Shown here piece by piece: positions 22,301-33,087 of a DNA stretch of 64,000 bases (position 1 is the first letter of the stretch; every line of letters begins with the position of its first letter). Source of the stretch: Escallonia rubra (taxonomy: Eukaryota; Streptophyta; Magnoliopsida; Escalloniales; Escalloniaceae); assembly GCA_033065855.1 (NCBI GenBank), contig JAVXUO010000576.1:1-64000 (forward strand), written 5' to 3'. A program made the position numbers and the translations under genes. The notes beneath the pieces were generated by a model. That model ran no database searches and was not told the origin of the DNA. It saw nothing but the letters and a program-made list of their open reading frames with translations.

Positions 22301-24949
22301 ATTGAAGTGGAATGAAGGAACATGTAGAACATCAGGAAGAGTGAGGTTGGGGAATAAAGGGACACTACCAATTCCAGGGGTTAATTTTACGCTACACCCT
22401 ATACTTAGGGGTCAGTTGCACCCAGCACCTCATGGTTCTAATTTTGGCACCCGGCACCAAAATTTTGAAAATCTTGGTTTTCAACACCAGATGACGGCTG
22501 TTGACCTGACGTCCGTTAGTTTTGCAGGGGCAAATGCGTCTTTTTGCCTGTTAATTCTTTTTCCATATGAACCGGTCAAAATCCCTAATTCCCATCTTCC
22601 CCAAACCCATCCCATGACCTTTAACATAACACTCTTGATCCCATCGATCCCCAAATGGTCTTTCCCTCCAACAGCCCCATCTTCTCTCTCGCAAGCCGTT
22701 GCCATGGATTCTGACTTCGTGGTTATTGCTCACTTTTGCTTGCTCATCTGCGACATCGTGGTGGCTCCCTCGGCAACATTGAAACCCAAAGTTGAAGGCT
22801 AGAGCTCTGGTGATGGTGGCAGCACATATTCGGACAGGAAAACAGAGGTTGTGTGGCATTCACCCGGACAAAATGATGGTGATGATGTTCAATAAGTTCT
22901 ACCACCAGCGGTGTGTGAAGTGGTTGTGGTGCGACCGTTGTAGTCTCGTTGCAAACGTCGAGCAGTAGTGGTGGTGATGCGCCGACTGGCACTATTGCCA
23001 GTCGCGGTGGTGATGGCACCGATTGGCGCTACGTTAATCGTCGTGGTTGTTCCAATCAAAAATACTTCTTAATTTGGTTGTTGGAATTACAGAAAAATTG
23101 GTATTGGGTTGTTCACCGGCGGTGGTGGGTCAACTGGTGATTGTGGATCTGGCGGCACCACTCCTGTCTATACTCTTCTTCTTTTTTGTGGCACCGCGGT
23201 GGTGAAACTCTACGGCAAACTTTCGATGAGAAATTCACAGGTAGTGGGTGAGAAATTTTCGGCTGAGGCAGCAATCATCCAAAGTCGGCGGTTGTGCGCG
23301 ATTATATTGGACGGTGTGCCGGTCGGCGTTGGTGGCCGCGATTCAATTGGAAGGGTTGCCGTGGCTTTCGGGATTGAAGGTTGTGGGTGGTCGTGGGTGG
23401 TCATGGGTGGTCGGCGGCGATGGGGTTGGGAAGATGATAGTCAACGAGAGAAAAATGGGTGAGGAAATGACGTGGAGGGCCTGATGCAAATTATTGGTGC
23501 CATTTGGAGCTGATGTGGAAGAAAGGTGGATATAACCGGTAAAAAGACGATTTTGCCCTTAAAAAATTAACAGACGTCTGGTCAAAGACCATTTTGACCG
23601 TCAATTGGTGCTGGGTGCCAATTTTAGAACCATGGGGTGCTGGATGCAACTGACCCCAAAGTATAGGGTGTACCGTAAAATTAACCCCAATTCCAGTGAC
23701 AGGAACATGAGACCCATTAGGTAAACGAATAAATGAAGATGATGGTGTACGAGAGGAAAAAAATGTGATATCTGAAACCATATGATCAGTGGCTCCAGTA
23801 TCGATAATCCATAATGGGTGAGTAGATGAGGTAGAGAAGGAAAATGATGTACCTGCAACATTAGCTAATGGATGTGGATTACCAGTAGGGAGAAACATCA
23901 GAAGTTGCTGGATTTGATCAGCAGTGAGTGATGGAGCATTAACGCTTGATGTGGGTTCGTCATATGCCACAGCATTAGACTGAGAGGGATTCCCAAAAAT
24001 AGGAGCTGAACCGCGAGATGCTTGTCGTGTAGGACCACGAGTTACTGATTGACAATGGGATCGGCTACCACGGTTTGAGCCATTATCATTAGTCCGAGGG
24101 GGATAGCCATGTTGTTTGAAGCAGCGACTATCTGAATGACCATCCATGTCGCAGTAGTTACAGTGGTAGCGAGGACGGTTACTGTTGTCTTGCCGAGCAG
24201 TTGGACGAGAAGAAGAATTTGGTGGCTTGTGAGTTGTAGCCATCGCTGCTGGAGAAGGTAAAATTTGTCGAGAATCGTGAAGTGAGCGTTGTCTCTCTTC
24301 TTGTAAGATCAAGGAATAGGCTTTTGCCATGGATGGAAGGGGATCCATCAGTAGAATTTGACTTCGTACAGAGGCATATGACTCATTAAGTCCTTGTAAA
24401 AAATTCATGAGAGCATCGCTCTCAAGAAAATCAGTGTGGGTTTTCATGGCACCACATGTGCAAGTGGGTGGTGTTCGATACGAAAAGAGTTCGTCATTGT
24501 AGGCCTTGAGGGTGGTATAATATGTAGAAACTGAATCTGTATTTTGCGCATTGTTGGAGATGGCTCGCCGTATCTCAAAGATGCGGGGAGCATTTTTTTT
24601 TAGAAAATCGATCATGAAGATCAACCCATACGTCACTAGCAATAGTTGTCCAAAGAATGCTATTGGCAATAGCAGGAATTGTGGAGTGAATAAGCCAAGA
24701 AGTGACCATAGAGTTGCAGCGTGACCAAGAGGAGAATTCAGCAGAGTCGGCAACGGGTTTTTTGATGGTTTTGTCAATGAAACCAAGCTTATTTTTTGCT
24801 TCGAGGGCTATAATCACAGCTCGACTCCACGTAGGATAATTGTCACCATTGAGCAGTTGGGTAACTAGTGGTGTACCTGGTTGATCAGAGTTGTGAAGAT
24901 GATATGGGGAGGTTGGATCAGCAATTGATGGGTTTTTTTAAGAAGCCAT
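19347..24949 (-). pseudogene. Copia gag-pol polyprotein, disrupted
   Basis: The order on the minus strand is gag, protease, integrase, reverse transcriptase, RNase H, the Copia order. Gag (24949-23850) has NYPTWSRAV and a zinc knuckle C-N-Y-C-D-M-D-G-H-S-D-S-R-C. Protease shows WIIDTGATDHMV near 23800. Integrase covers about 22250-21400 (HIDIWGPY, VRSDNAREF, PQQNGVVERKHR). Reverse transcriptase contains YVDDILITGS near 20300 and RNase H ends at 19347 (SSAEAEYRS). Disruptions: a stop at codon 4, a frameshift at the A8 run near 24594-24601, the MULE insertion between protease and integrase, and a one-base shift near 21401-21404. The RT-RNase H part is one open frame of about 670 codons, which suggests recent activity. 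Confidence 0.92.
22378..23687. mobile_element. Mutator-like non-autonomous element (1,310 bp)
   Basis: The 9-bp CAATTCCAG is duplicated at 22369-22377 and 23688-23696. The ends are GGGTTAATTTTACG and its inverse, and the similarity continues inward (CACCCTATACTT, GGGGTCAGTTGCA, CATGGTTCTAA), giving an inverted repeat of about 80 bp. A 9-bp duplication with long TIRs is the Mutator signature. The interior (22600-23480) is rich in GGTGGT and GGCGG. It encodes no transposase and may be captured plant gene sequence. It sits in the Copia coding region, and the Copia frame is continuous on either side of the duplicated site. Confidence 0.88.
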
Positions 24950-25098
24950 GAAGGAGATTAGATGGGTTTGTGGCTTCTACGAATTAGCAGGTTGTATAAG
25001 GAAATTAGATAGTATGGTAGGTGTTTGTTGAAATGTCTGAGAGAGATTGATTGTTTGGGTCAGAGAAGAATGGCTAGTTTTGTAGGCTCTGATACCAT

Positions 25099-25354
25099 GT
25101 TAAAATGGTATTGATTTCTGGGATATATCTTTGTCATTTACATGTAGCTGTATTTATATACACCAAAGAACAAAAGTAAGGCCTAAAATTAAGCTATACA
25201 TATGACAATGCTAGAACTAAGCCCAAAACTTAAGCTTGTACAAGAGGAAAGGTAATAGATCATGGAGGTCATGATTCTGGGCTGTCAAGATCCTAGAGCT
25301 TAGCCAAGATTTAAGCTGCACTATCCTTGGCTGAATTTGTGTGATACGTTAAGA
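25099..25354 (-). repeat. Copia 5' LTR
   Basis: Complete LTR with GTGTATATAAATAC as a likely TATA region, followed on the minus strand by the tRNA-Met-type primer-binding site. Confidence 0.9.
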
Positions 25355-25425
25355 ATGTGAAGTATACAAGAGATTTCTATATATCATAGCAGTCTGATCT
25401 TCCCCCACCCAAACCTGCAAGATAT
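25355..25425 (-). other. PHO1 3' flank between gene and Copia LTR
   Basis: A short remnant of 3' UTR-like sequence. The Copia element inserted about 70 bp beyond the conserved PHO1 stop position. Confidence 0.5.
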
Positions 25426-28400
25426 TCATGTGCCGTGGTCTCGGCCATCAGAATCTGTCTCGCGGAATGGCAACGGAACTGCTTCAACAGCGCTATACTT
25501 GCCAACATTGTTCGGAATGTTCGTTCTCCAACCTGTTGATTACGCATGACATAATTGCAAAAGTTGTTAACCTTTGTGCATTTTGTGAAACAAGGAACAC
25601 ATAAAGAGAATTAAGTTGTTAAATTTGTGTATTCGAGATAAAGAGATTAATTCAACTTATTACTTTCCCTAATACCCTTTGGAATTTTAACTTCCATTGT
25701 TTAAAGAATTAGCAAGCCAAACATGCTTAGTATGATAATGCACATAGAACAGCCATGGTACTTCTTAATCAGCAAGAATATATTTTTCACTTATACTTTC
25801 ACAAACATATTCGACACAAGCATGCGATCGACAAGTCTGCAGACCTAAATTGGAAACTAATGATCAACCAAAGCTTGGATTGGTTAACACATGAACTTTA
25901 GACAAGGAGTATTAATATATGAAAGCAAAAGTACCTGTAGAAATTCCAATGACCTCGTCGGATGACCTCCAATGAAGCGAGAAAAAATTCCAGCAGTCGC
26001 AACTCAAACACTCCAACATCTTTGAATCCTAGCACAGTCTCCACCCAAGCAACTCTTAGGAAAAAGTTCAAGGCCTGAATGAGAAAATGTATTTTAATTC
26101 AAAAAAGTTCTCAAGATAATGAACGCACAAATAATGAAATGCAAACTCATCCTTTAGAGAAAAAGGGAGAAAGATAGCACTCACGATGGACATGTAATAG
26201 ATGCTTTTCTTCTTCAAGATTAAATTATCTCTAAGCCACGGGTTTTTGGACCTTGGGTTAAGAAGTCCCCAGTCCTTAACAAAATCCCAGTACAGTTGAT
26301 ATACTGTGGCCACCAATGAAGTCACCAACACTATAATCATCCAGAAAGTTGTTGGCTGCCTGGCATATGTAATCCTTGCTCCGGCTGCGACCAATGCAGA
26401 AACGTACTTCCCCAAATTTGCCAAGTGATTCGGGTCACACTCATCAAACCATCTTCTTGCACACTAGTAGTTACATCAGAAAACAATATCCTTATTAGTA
26501 CTCACCCTAATAGATTGGAAAGAAAGGATAGTATTTCATGGAATTTGTGAATAAAGGCAGATTACTCTTCCGGATGAGTAAACGTGGTTTCAAATGTATT
26601 GTTTTCCTACGTCCCTAATTAAGGGATTACGTTTTGTATATAGATTGCACATACGCATAATTAGGTTTCCTCCTCGCCCTTAATAGTTAGTGCACAGATG
26701 ATGTAACGTTCATTCTCAATTCATTCTTGTTGACAAGTACGATGCAAACATGACTGTTGATTTTGTGAAACAGTCTCTGAATTAATTGAGGGACAAAAGA
26801 GATTATTATATTGCAAAGATGTTCAACTGATACTACCTGCATGGCACGCCAATAGTATGGTGCAAAGGAGATGACATAGGCAAGCTCCCTATATAGCTTT
26901 CCAGAATTGCAGGTTTCATACCGGTGTGTTCCGAAGCTCCCCGAGTAAAAGTAGCAGGCCGAGGATTCAAGGTACCGCAACAATGGAATCTGTAGGTAGA
27001 AACAGATATTGTCACTTTATAAGAAACTTAATCACAAATAATCAAGCTTTAGAAAATGGACACTATGAAGAAACAATGCAACAGATATAACTTTTGAAGG
27101 TAGCTTAAGTTTCTACCAGATCGGGAGGATAAGTCTGATACAATCAAGATTATTTTGTAGCCTCGGAGAAATTGGGTGGTGATTTTCTACCTCGTCGTTG
27201 TCGCTGACAAGACCAGTTAAGGCTAAGTCCCACATTGACTGTAAGTGGAGAGTGAGATTAACTTTTTTATATCTAGTGGATTTCTCCTTATCGTAAACAT
27301 GCTTTTGTGTTGAAAATCAGGCTTTAACTAAGTCTACTCTCTTATAAAGTGAGGCGCTCAAGTGCAGACTCATGATCAATGAAGGCTATTTTCAAGTTTT
27401 TGGCTGCGATTAGTCACGATTCACGTGATTGAGACTCCTAAAAGTTATCCGTAGTCGTAAAAGGAAATGCTTAATTACCTGACTCGTAAGTTGGTCAGCC
27501 ATAAATACGTCCACCATCAAAACCTGACACATGGTATTTCAATGCAAAAGTATCTTTAGTTACTAAATCAGAACGGTAAATAAATGTTGCAATGAAGTAC
27601 CTTATAGAATGGAGAGCAGACTATGTTGCGTATCACTCCAATGAAGCAATAGCGTGTTGAGCGATAAAAGATGTTCAATGGACATATGAGCAGGGTCAAG
27701 GAACACTGAAAAGAAAATTTGAGATGTTCAACATCACAAATGTTTATGTGATTTAGTTACTTGATGCATCTCAAATCGTATAGACGTCTACAATATGGAT
27801 GTTGTCTGTAACTACCAAGAAGGTGATTCAACTACTAACCACAAATATTAGAACTCCCGAGATAGCATCAATGTCATGTGATAAAGAACTTCCGGAAAGT
27901 AACAAAAGGTGAATAACCATGGCACTAACTACTGTAGTCATCAAGCAGGTACAGATGAGGAAGGCGTCTTTGTACTTGATAGCGGTAGCAGGCTGGAATT
28001 CGATTATCAAGTTGCAGTTTATCCCCGTGGCCTCCCACATGAAGAGATTGCAGCCATACATAAATAAGTGCAAGCTTAGCAATGCAAACATGCTGCACAT
28101 ACACACCTCTTGCATAAGTTTACTATATTAAATAGGTGCAAGCTTAGCAACGCAAACCACTGCTCGGTGTCATGCTTAAGAGTAAATACGTAAAGTTTTG
28201 CGTCATTTGCAGCAGTGTGGAGAGAAAAATATGAAGAAAGAGTACCTGAAAATAGGGTAGACGGTCTCCGCGTATGCTGCAACTGCTCTGGGGGTGAACA
28301 TGTGTGCGAGGATTGAGGACACACTAAACAACGTCACAAAACTAGCCGCGAACAATCCTGCAGTAAAATCAACAACAAATGGACAGAAAATTCTCAAAAT

Positions 28401-28617
28401 GGTGTCGTACAGTACTCTCAATACATCTCATAAATCCGTTTTGATTTCTATAAAAAAAATACTAATTTTTATCAATATGTACGGTACAAAAAGGACCCAA
28501 ATTCATAATGTCAACATAGAGAAATGTACCATTAAGCAAGATGGCCATGTGGGAATCTCTGGGCTGCTGGGTTCTCAGGATCTTCATTGCCTCTTTCCTG
28601 TAATAGTTGGCGAAGTG
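25426..28617 (-). pseudogene. PHO1-like: PHO1-family phosphate exporter, EXS-domain exons only
   Basis: Nine minus-strand exons have consistent GT-AG phases: 28617-28530, 28357-28246, 28092-27840, 27705-27601, 27523-27479, 26989-26837, 26463-26185, 26074-25935 and 25532-25426. They encode the C-terminal half of PHO1, including HFANYYRKEAMKILRTQQP, LFAASFVTLFSVSSILAHMF, FALLSLHLFMYGCNLFMW, NIFYRSTRYCF and [37 protein letters not shown] follows. This is the multi-membrane-span EXS domain that carries phosphate export in root xylem parenchyma. No SPX exons precede 28617 within the window. In the last exon one extra base near 25513 shifts the frame after LENEHS and gives a stop at 25493-25495; the conserved frame would end at 25426. 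It is probably a pseudogene, although the tail change alone might be tolerated. Confidence 0.88.
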
Positions 28618-29917
28618 CTTTGTGAATAAGAAGGCGAAAGAAAAAGGAAGAGGTTATACACCGTAATAATGCGATAAATGCATTAACAGTGTACAATGTG
28701 TTCAGTGACCATCAATCCACTTACAGTCACAATCTACCATAACGTTCACGCTATGAAACGCACTAATTAACTTACAAGTAGTAAAGAAAGGTGTATATCT
28801 AAAAATGAGTAAAAGTAAGCGCGTAGTTATCTCCTTTTCCGGGGTGGGAGAGGTGGAGGGGATAAATAAAAGTGATACAGCCCTTTTCCGAGGTGGGAGA
28901 GGTGGAGGGGATAAATAAAAGTGATACAGCCGAAAGCAATGGCGCACTTGGTCATTTACTGAACTGTGCAATCTTAGCGACCAATAATGACACGTCACTG
29001 TCATAGCGGTTATATCACATGTTGCTTGTGTATAACATCAATATATGCCTTCCTCGTGCGTAATATCACCCCAAATCCATTTGATCAAGGCTCCCACACA
29101 AATGAAAAATAGATTCAATAAAAAAATATATTTAAACTAGACGCTCTATCTTCCTCGATCCCACTCGTGTTCCCTTTTTATTTTTATTTTTATAAAGATG
29201 AAAATAACATTGATAATAAAGCATTTTTGTAGCGAGTACAAGAGTTTGCCAAATAGCTGAAAAGGTCACGACATTTCCGTGACTCTGTGTATAAAAGGAA
29301 ATTAATAACTAACTTATAGACCGGATACAAATTACAATTAAACTGAAGTAGAACATATCCTACACTTCAGCTTAACTTAAAATAACATGCGAAAGCCTAT
29401 AGATTATAAACAACACCAAATAAAATCGATACAAACAAAAATAAAAGCACAAAGATTACAATAAGAAAGTCAACTGGAGCCGACTCTCTCGAGAGTGGCT
29501 GACAACATCAGGTGTCTGGATGTGCCATTAATCGTTACAATAATCACTTTCTTGGAGAAGAGTGTCAAAAAGGTCCGTGTTTGCTTTCCCATATGACATA
29601 TATTGCTGCCTCCCACTTGCAATGATGCGGAATTAGGCTACAGGTAAGTCACCTTTTCGGATGCTTCTTGAAAGCCTTCAACAGTAACCCCCAAGTAACT
29701 TATGCTCACGACTTCATTCGTAACTTCTTTTAATACCACTGACTTTTGGTTTAATTTTGATATATTTACACTTAGGAAAGATGGGAAAAAGAAAAAAGGA
29801 AAATAAATTAGCTTCTTAAGCTCATGGAAAAATAGTTTCCTGGTTGCCATAAAGACAAATTAGTAATTTGTAAATTTGCTAACTTTGCTAACTTTTTATG
29901 TTCCATATATATCTATA
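28618..29917. other. Non-coding region upstream of the EXS exons
   Basis: I searched here for the missing SPX exons (an exon ending in a D-E-V-E-S-I-F-T-K-type sequence) and found none on either strand. A two-copy 49-bp tandem repeat is present at 28833-28930; the rest is AT-rich. Confidence 0.5.
28833..28930. repeat. 49-bp tandem duplication
   Basis: Two adjacent copies (28833-28881 and 28882-28930) of a unit starting CCTTTTCCGGGGTGGGAG and ending GTGATACAG differ at a single base. Confidence 0.9.
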
Positions 29918-30961
29918 TCTATACTACATATAAAAGTGTGGATCCTTGAAAATCATTCTTTGGACCACAATATCCTTGTTATATTTAAAAATCACTTCTT
30001 TACCATTCAAACATTATTAACATGCTTTGAATCTAAATTATTCTCACAATTCTATTTATTTCACTACTAATAAATATTACAATTAATGCATAGATGTCTC
30101 TCTCATTTTTCATAAAATTTAACAATAATAAAAAGTATATATATTAATTGTCATCCACAACTTGATGTTTTATATAAATTAGGACATGCAATACCTTGAT
30201 GATAACATCTTATGGCATAAGTAGAATAATTAACTTTTTTCAAATGACCATTAGATTGTAACAATCTTCTTTAAAGTAGATGAATTTTACTGTTATGTTG
30301 TCTTACGGATAATTGGTTCAGCCTTTTAACTAGGCAATGAAATTGCTAATATGATTCAACAAACCAAAAAGATTAAAACTAGACATGATTAATCATTTCC
30401 CTCAACTTTCCTATTGTTGGTTTTAAGACTGAATATTATATTTGTGTCCAATTACATATGTGTGTCTCTATGTTTTATTTATATAGGGTTGACTATGCAA
30501 ATATTAGTTATTCTCCAACGCAAACGTCAAAACATTGATCAATTTAACTTACCTTTTCTTACTTTAATTGTTACGGAGTACTCTCACCATTTTCCTATTT
30601 ATTAATAGATGTGACTATGATTGAAAATTATGTTGTGAAATATTATGCCGTAATAAGATCTAGAAATTACTCATTTTTCACATTATTTACTAATTAACTG
30701 TCGACACAACCTTCTAACTAAGGGTGATTCTAACTCTTTCGCTTCTCTAAAATTTGAATCTTAAAAATAAAGGTTAATGGAGATGCTATCATTTTCTTTA
30801 TATAGGTATCCCCCAAAGCATGTTGATGAATACTTCACAAGTACAATATAACTCGGTATGCTTTTGGTTGGAGTAAGTCATTATGATTTTACTTCTAATT
30901 CATCTTTATGTATACTACCATTATCTATTTAGATAATTTCTAACTAGATACTATATGACTG

Positions 30962-31361
30962 TGATGAAGAAGAAAAATACTACCCATGAGATGGTGCCAC
31001 GTGTCACCATCTTGTGGCACCAAAACTGTCAAAACCACTAATGGGGAAGTGGAAAACCTTAACCGTCCACCATTATGGTAATAACTCCTCACTTAGTAGT
31101 ATTAACTGCCCATTAGTGGAAATAACCTCCCAAATTAATGGGAAATAACTACCCACAAGGTAGAGGGCCATATAAAAGGAGGAAAAAAAGGTGATGGGGG
31201 TAAGTGACTTCCAATTAGAGTTTACACTAAATCTATCTTGAGTTTACTCTGACTTAAGCATCGGAGAGTTCCCGCCGAAAATCCTTCCGGCGAGTCACCA
31301 GTGTTGTTTCTTTGTTGTGCAGGTCTATTCACGAATCAAGTTCCGGATTTCATCCACAATA
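30962..31361 (+). repeat. Gypsy 5' LTR (400 bp)
   Basis: Contains GGCCATATAAAAGGAGG as a likely TATA box near 31168. It ends ...CCACAATA, where the matching 3' LTR ends ...CCACAACA. Confidence 0.92.
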
Positions 31362-31403
31362 TTTTGGCGCCATCCGTGGGACCCGAGATTCATGAATAGG
31401 CCA

Positions 31404-33038
31404 TGTCTCAAAATCCTAATTCATAGGTTCAGCAAGGTGGAGCTCCTCCACTGGGGTCATCTTCAGTACTGATACGTGACTCAGCTCGGGGGGTATCCGC
31501 ATCTTAACCGCCCAACCGCTGTAAAAAAGTCGTGAGCGCGGCAATAACCACTAATGTGGCGTGAACCACCATAGTTACGGCACCCTTGATCCCTACAGTA
31601 ATACCGACGCCCGCAGCGACTGCACCGGCATCTGTAGCAGTGATGCCACCAGCAGTGATATTTACTCTTCCATCCGCAAACACAGTCTTACGTCCACTTC
31701 AAACTATTGACGTATCTGAACCTCCTACTACAAGTGTCACCGCGACGGGTGTGATCAACACTACTCCACCATCCATGGATAACCAAACAGACCTGACGGC
31801 CGTTATTCGTGCAATGCAACAATCCATTGAAAAGTTTCAAGCTGCTATAGAGAATCCGCCTCCGCAGTCAGAACCACACAGGCCTCCAGGCACTTCTAAG
31901 ACGCCAGAACGAACAAGCCACAACCGACACGTGACACAAACGACGGATGAGGAATCCGATGACGAAAGGCGAAATCCGAGATCTATGAGGCATGAAGAGA
32001 ACAATTATGAGGCTCACTCTACCAGAAACACTTACGCCAATACTGGCGGTAATCGAGCGGAGCACTACTCCAATGCTCCAATTATAGTTGGACGACCATT
32101 CACAGAGGAAATCGATCTCTTCCCAACTCCTCCGAACTTCAAGATGCCTCCGTGCGAATCATATGACAGCATAGGGGACCCGATGGAACATTTGGCTCGC
32201 TTTACCTCAGGAATGAACCTGCATCTGGTCCCTGATCAGATCATGTGCCGAGCGTTCCCAATAACACTTAAGGGAGCCGCACATGCGTGGTTCCAACACC
32301 TCACACCTTACACCTCACTCCATATCCTGTTGGGCTCAGTTGGCGGAATCCTTCCGCAACAATTTCTTAACAAGTCGAATACAGAGGAAGAACTCCTCGG
32401 CTCTTTTTCGTATCGTACAAGGTCCCAAGGAGTCCTTGAAATCCTACTAGGCCTGTTTCAATACCGAGAAACTCCTCATTGACAACCTAGATCCAGGGGT
32501 GACTTTTGCTGCAATGGCAAGAGGTGTGAGACCAGGGACACCATTACGTTTCTCGCTGAATAAAATATCCCCGGAGAATATGACCGATCTACTTGACCGA
32601 GTAGAAAAGTATCTTCGAGCTGAAAAGGATTCGATGACCACCCAAGATGAGGGAACTTCTGGTCAGAAGAGGCGTGATCGTCCGGAGGGGAGGATGCCCG
32701 AAGAGCCTAAACGCTCACGAGCAACCCTTTCTAAACACTTCACCCCTCTTACCACATCTCGGGAACATATTCTCAACCAGATCAAAAGCCAAAACATCTT
32801 AAAGTGGCCTAAACCGATGAGGATGCCCGCCGATAAAAGGGACGCCCAGCTCTACTGCCATTTCCATAAAGATCATGGCGACAAGACTGAAGAATGCAAA
32901 GTTCTTCAGCGAGAAATCGAGAACCTTATTACGAAGGGCACCTCAAGCAATTTTTCAAGGCAAATGAGCGCCAGGGAGGTCGGCGAGGAGGAAGTCAAAG
33001 AAGGCACGAGGAGTCGGTTCCCAAGGAACCCCTGGTAA
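31404..33038 (+). pseudogene. Gypsy gag remnant
   Basis: Open pieces at 31586-32482 and 32499-33038 are in different frames; stops also break the stretch after the likely ATG at 31404. A proline- and threonine-rich N-terminus precedes the capsid-like part (PFTEEIDLFPTPPNFKMP, MCRAFPITLKGAAHAWF). The C-terminal part has LYCHFHKDHGDKTEECK, a histidine/cysteine motif frequent in Tat gag proteins. Confidence 0.85.
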
Positions 33039-33087
33039 TAAACACAATCTCTGGAGGCCTAAGTGCTGGGGGAACCTCAAAATCAGC

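Larger units (their letters stand above)
19150..25354 (-). mobile_element. Ty1/Copia LTR retrotransposon, interrupted by a MULE
   Basis: The element is read on the minus strand. The 5' LTR (25099-25354, 256 bp) starts TCTTAACGTATC and ends TTTTAACA. A primer-binding site TGGTATCAGAGCC (initiator Met tRNA complement, 25086-25098) follows it. The 3' LTR (19150-19339, 190 bp) lacks the last 66 bp of the LTR. The purine tract GAGAGGGAG lies directly before it. The shared LTR parts differ at only a few positions, so the insertion looks young, although the coding region already has several disruptions. The left target duplication has been lost with the LTR end. Confidence 0.93.

Noticed and set aside
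22302..23462. Open frames in the GC-rich MULE interior on both strands
   Set aside because: They overlap in several frames and share no recognised domain; treated as cargo of unknown origin.
27919..28131. Plus-strand open frame across PHO1 exon C
   Set aside because: It is the opposite strand of a well-supported EXS exon.
18907..28617. A single PHO1 gene spanning exon 1 and the EXS exons
   Set aside because: Exon 1 is on + and the EXS exons on -, so they cannot be spliced into one transcript as assembled.
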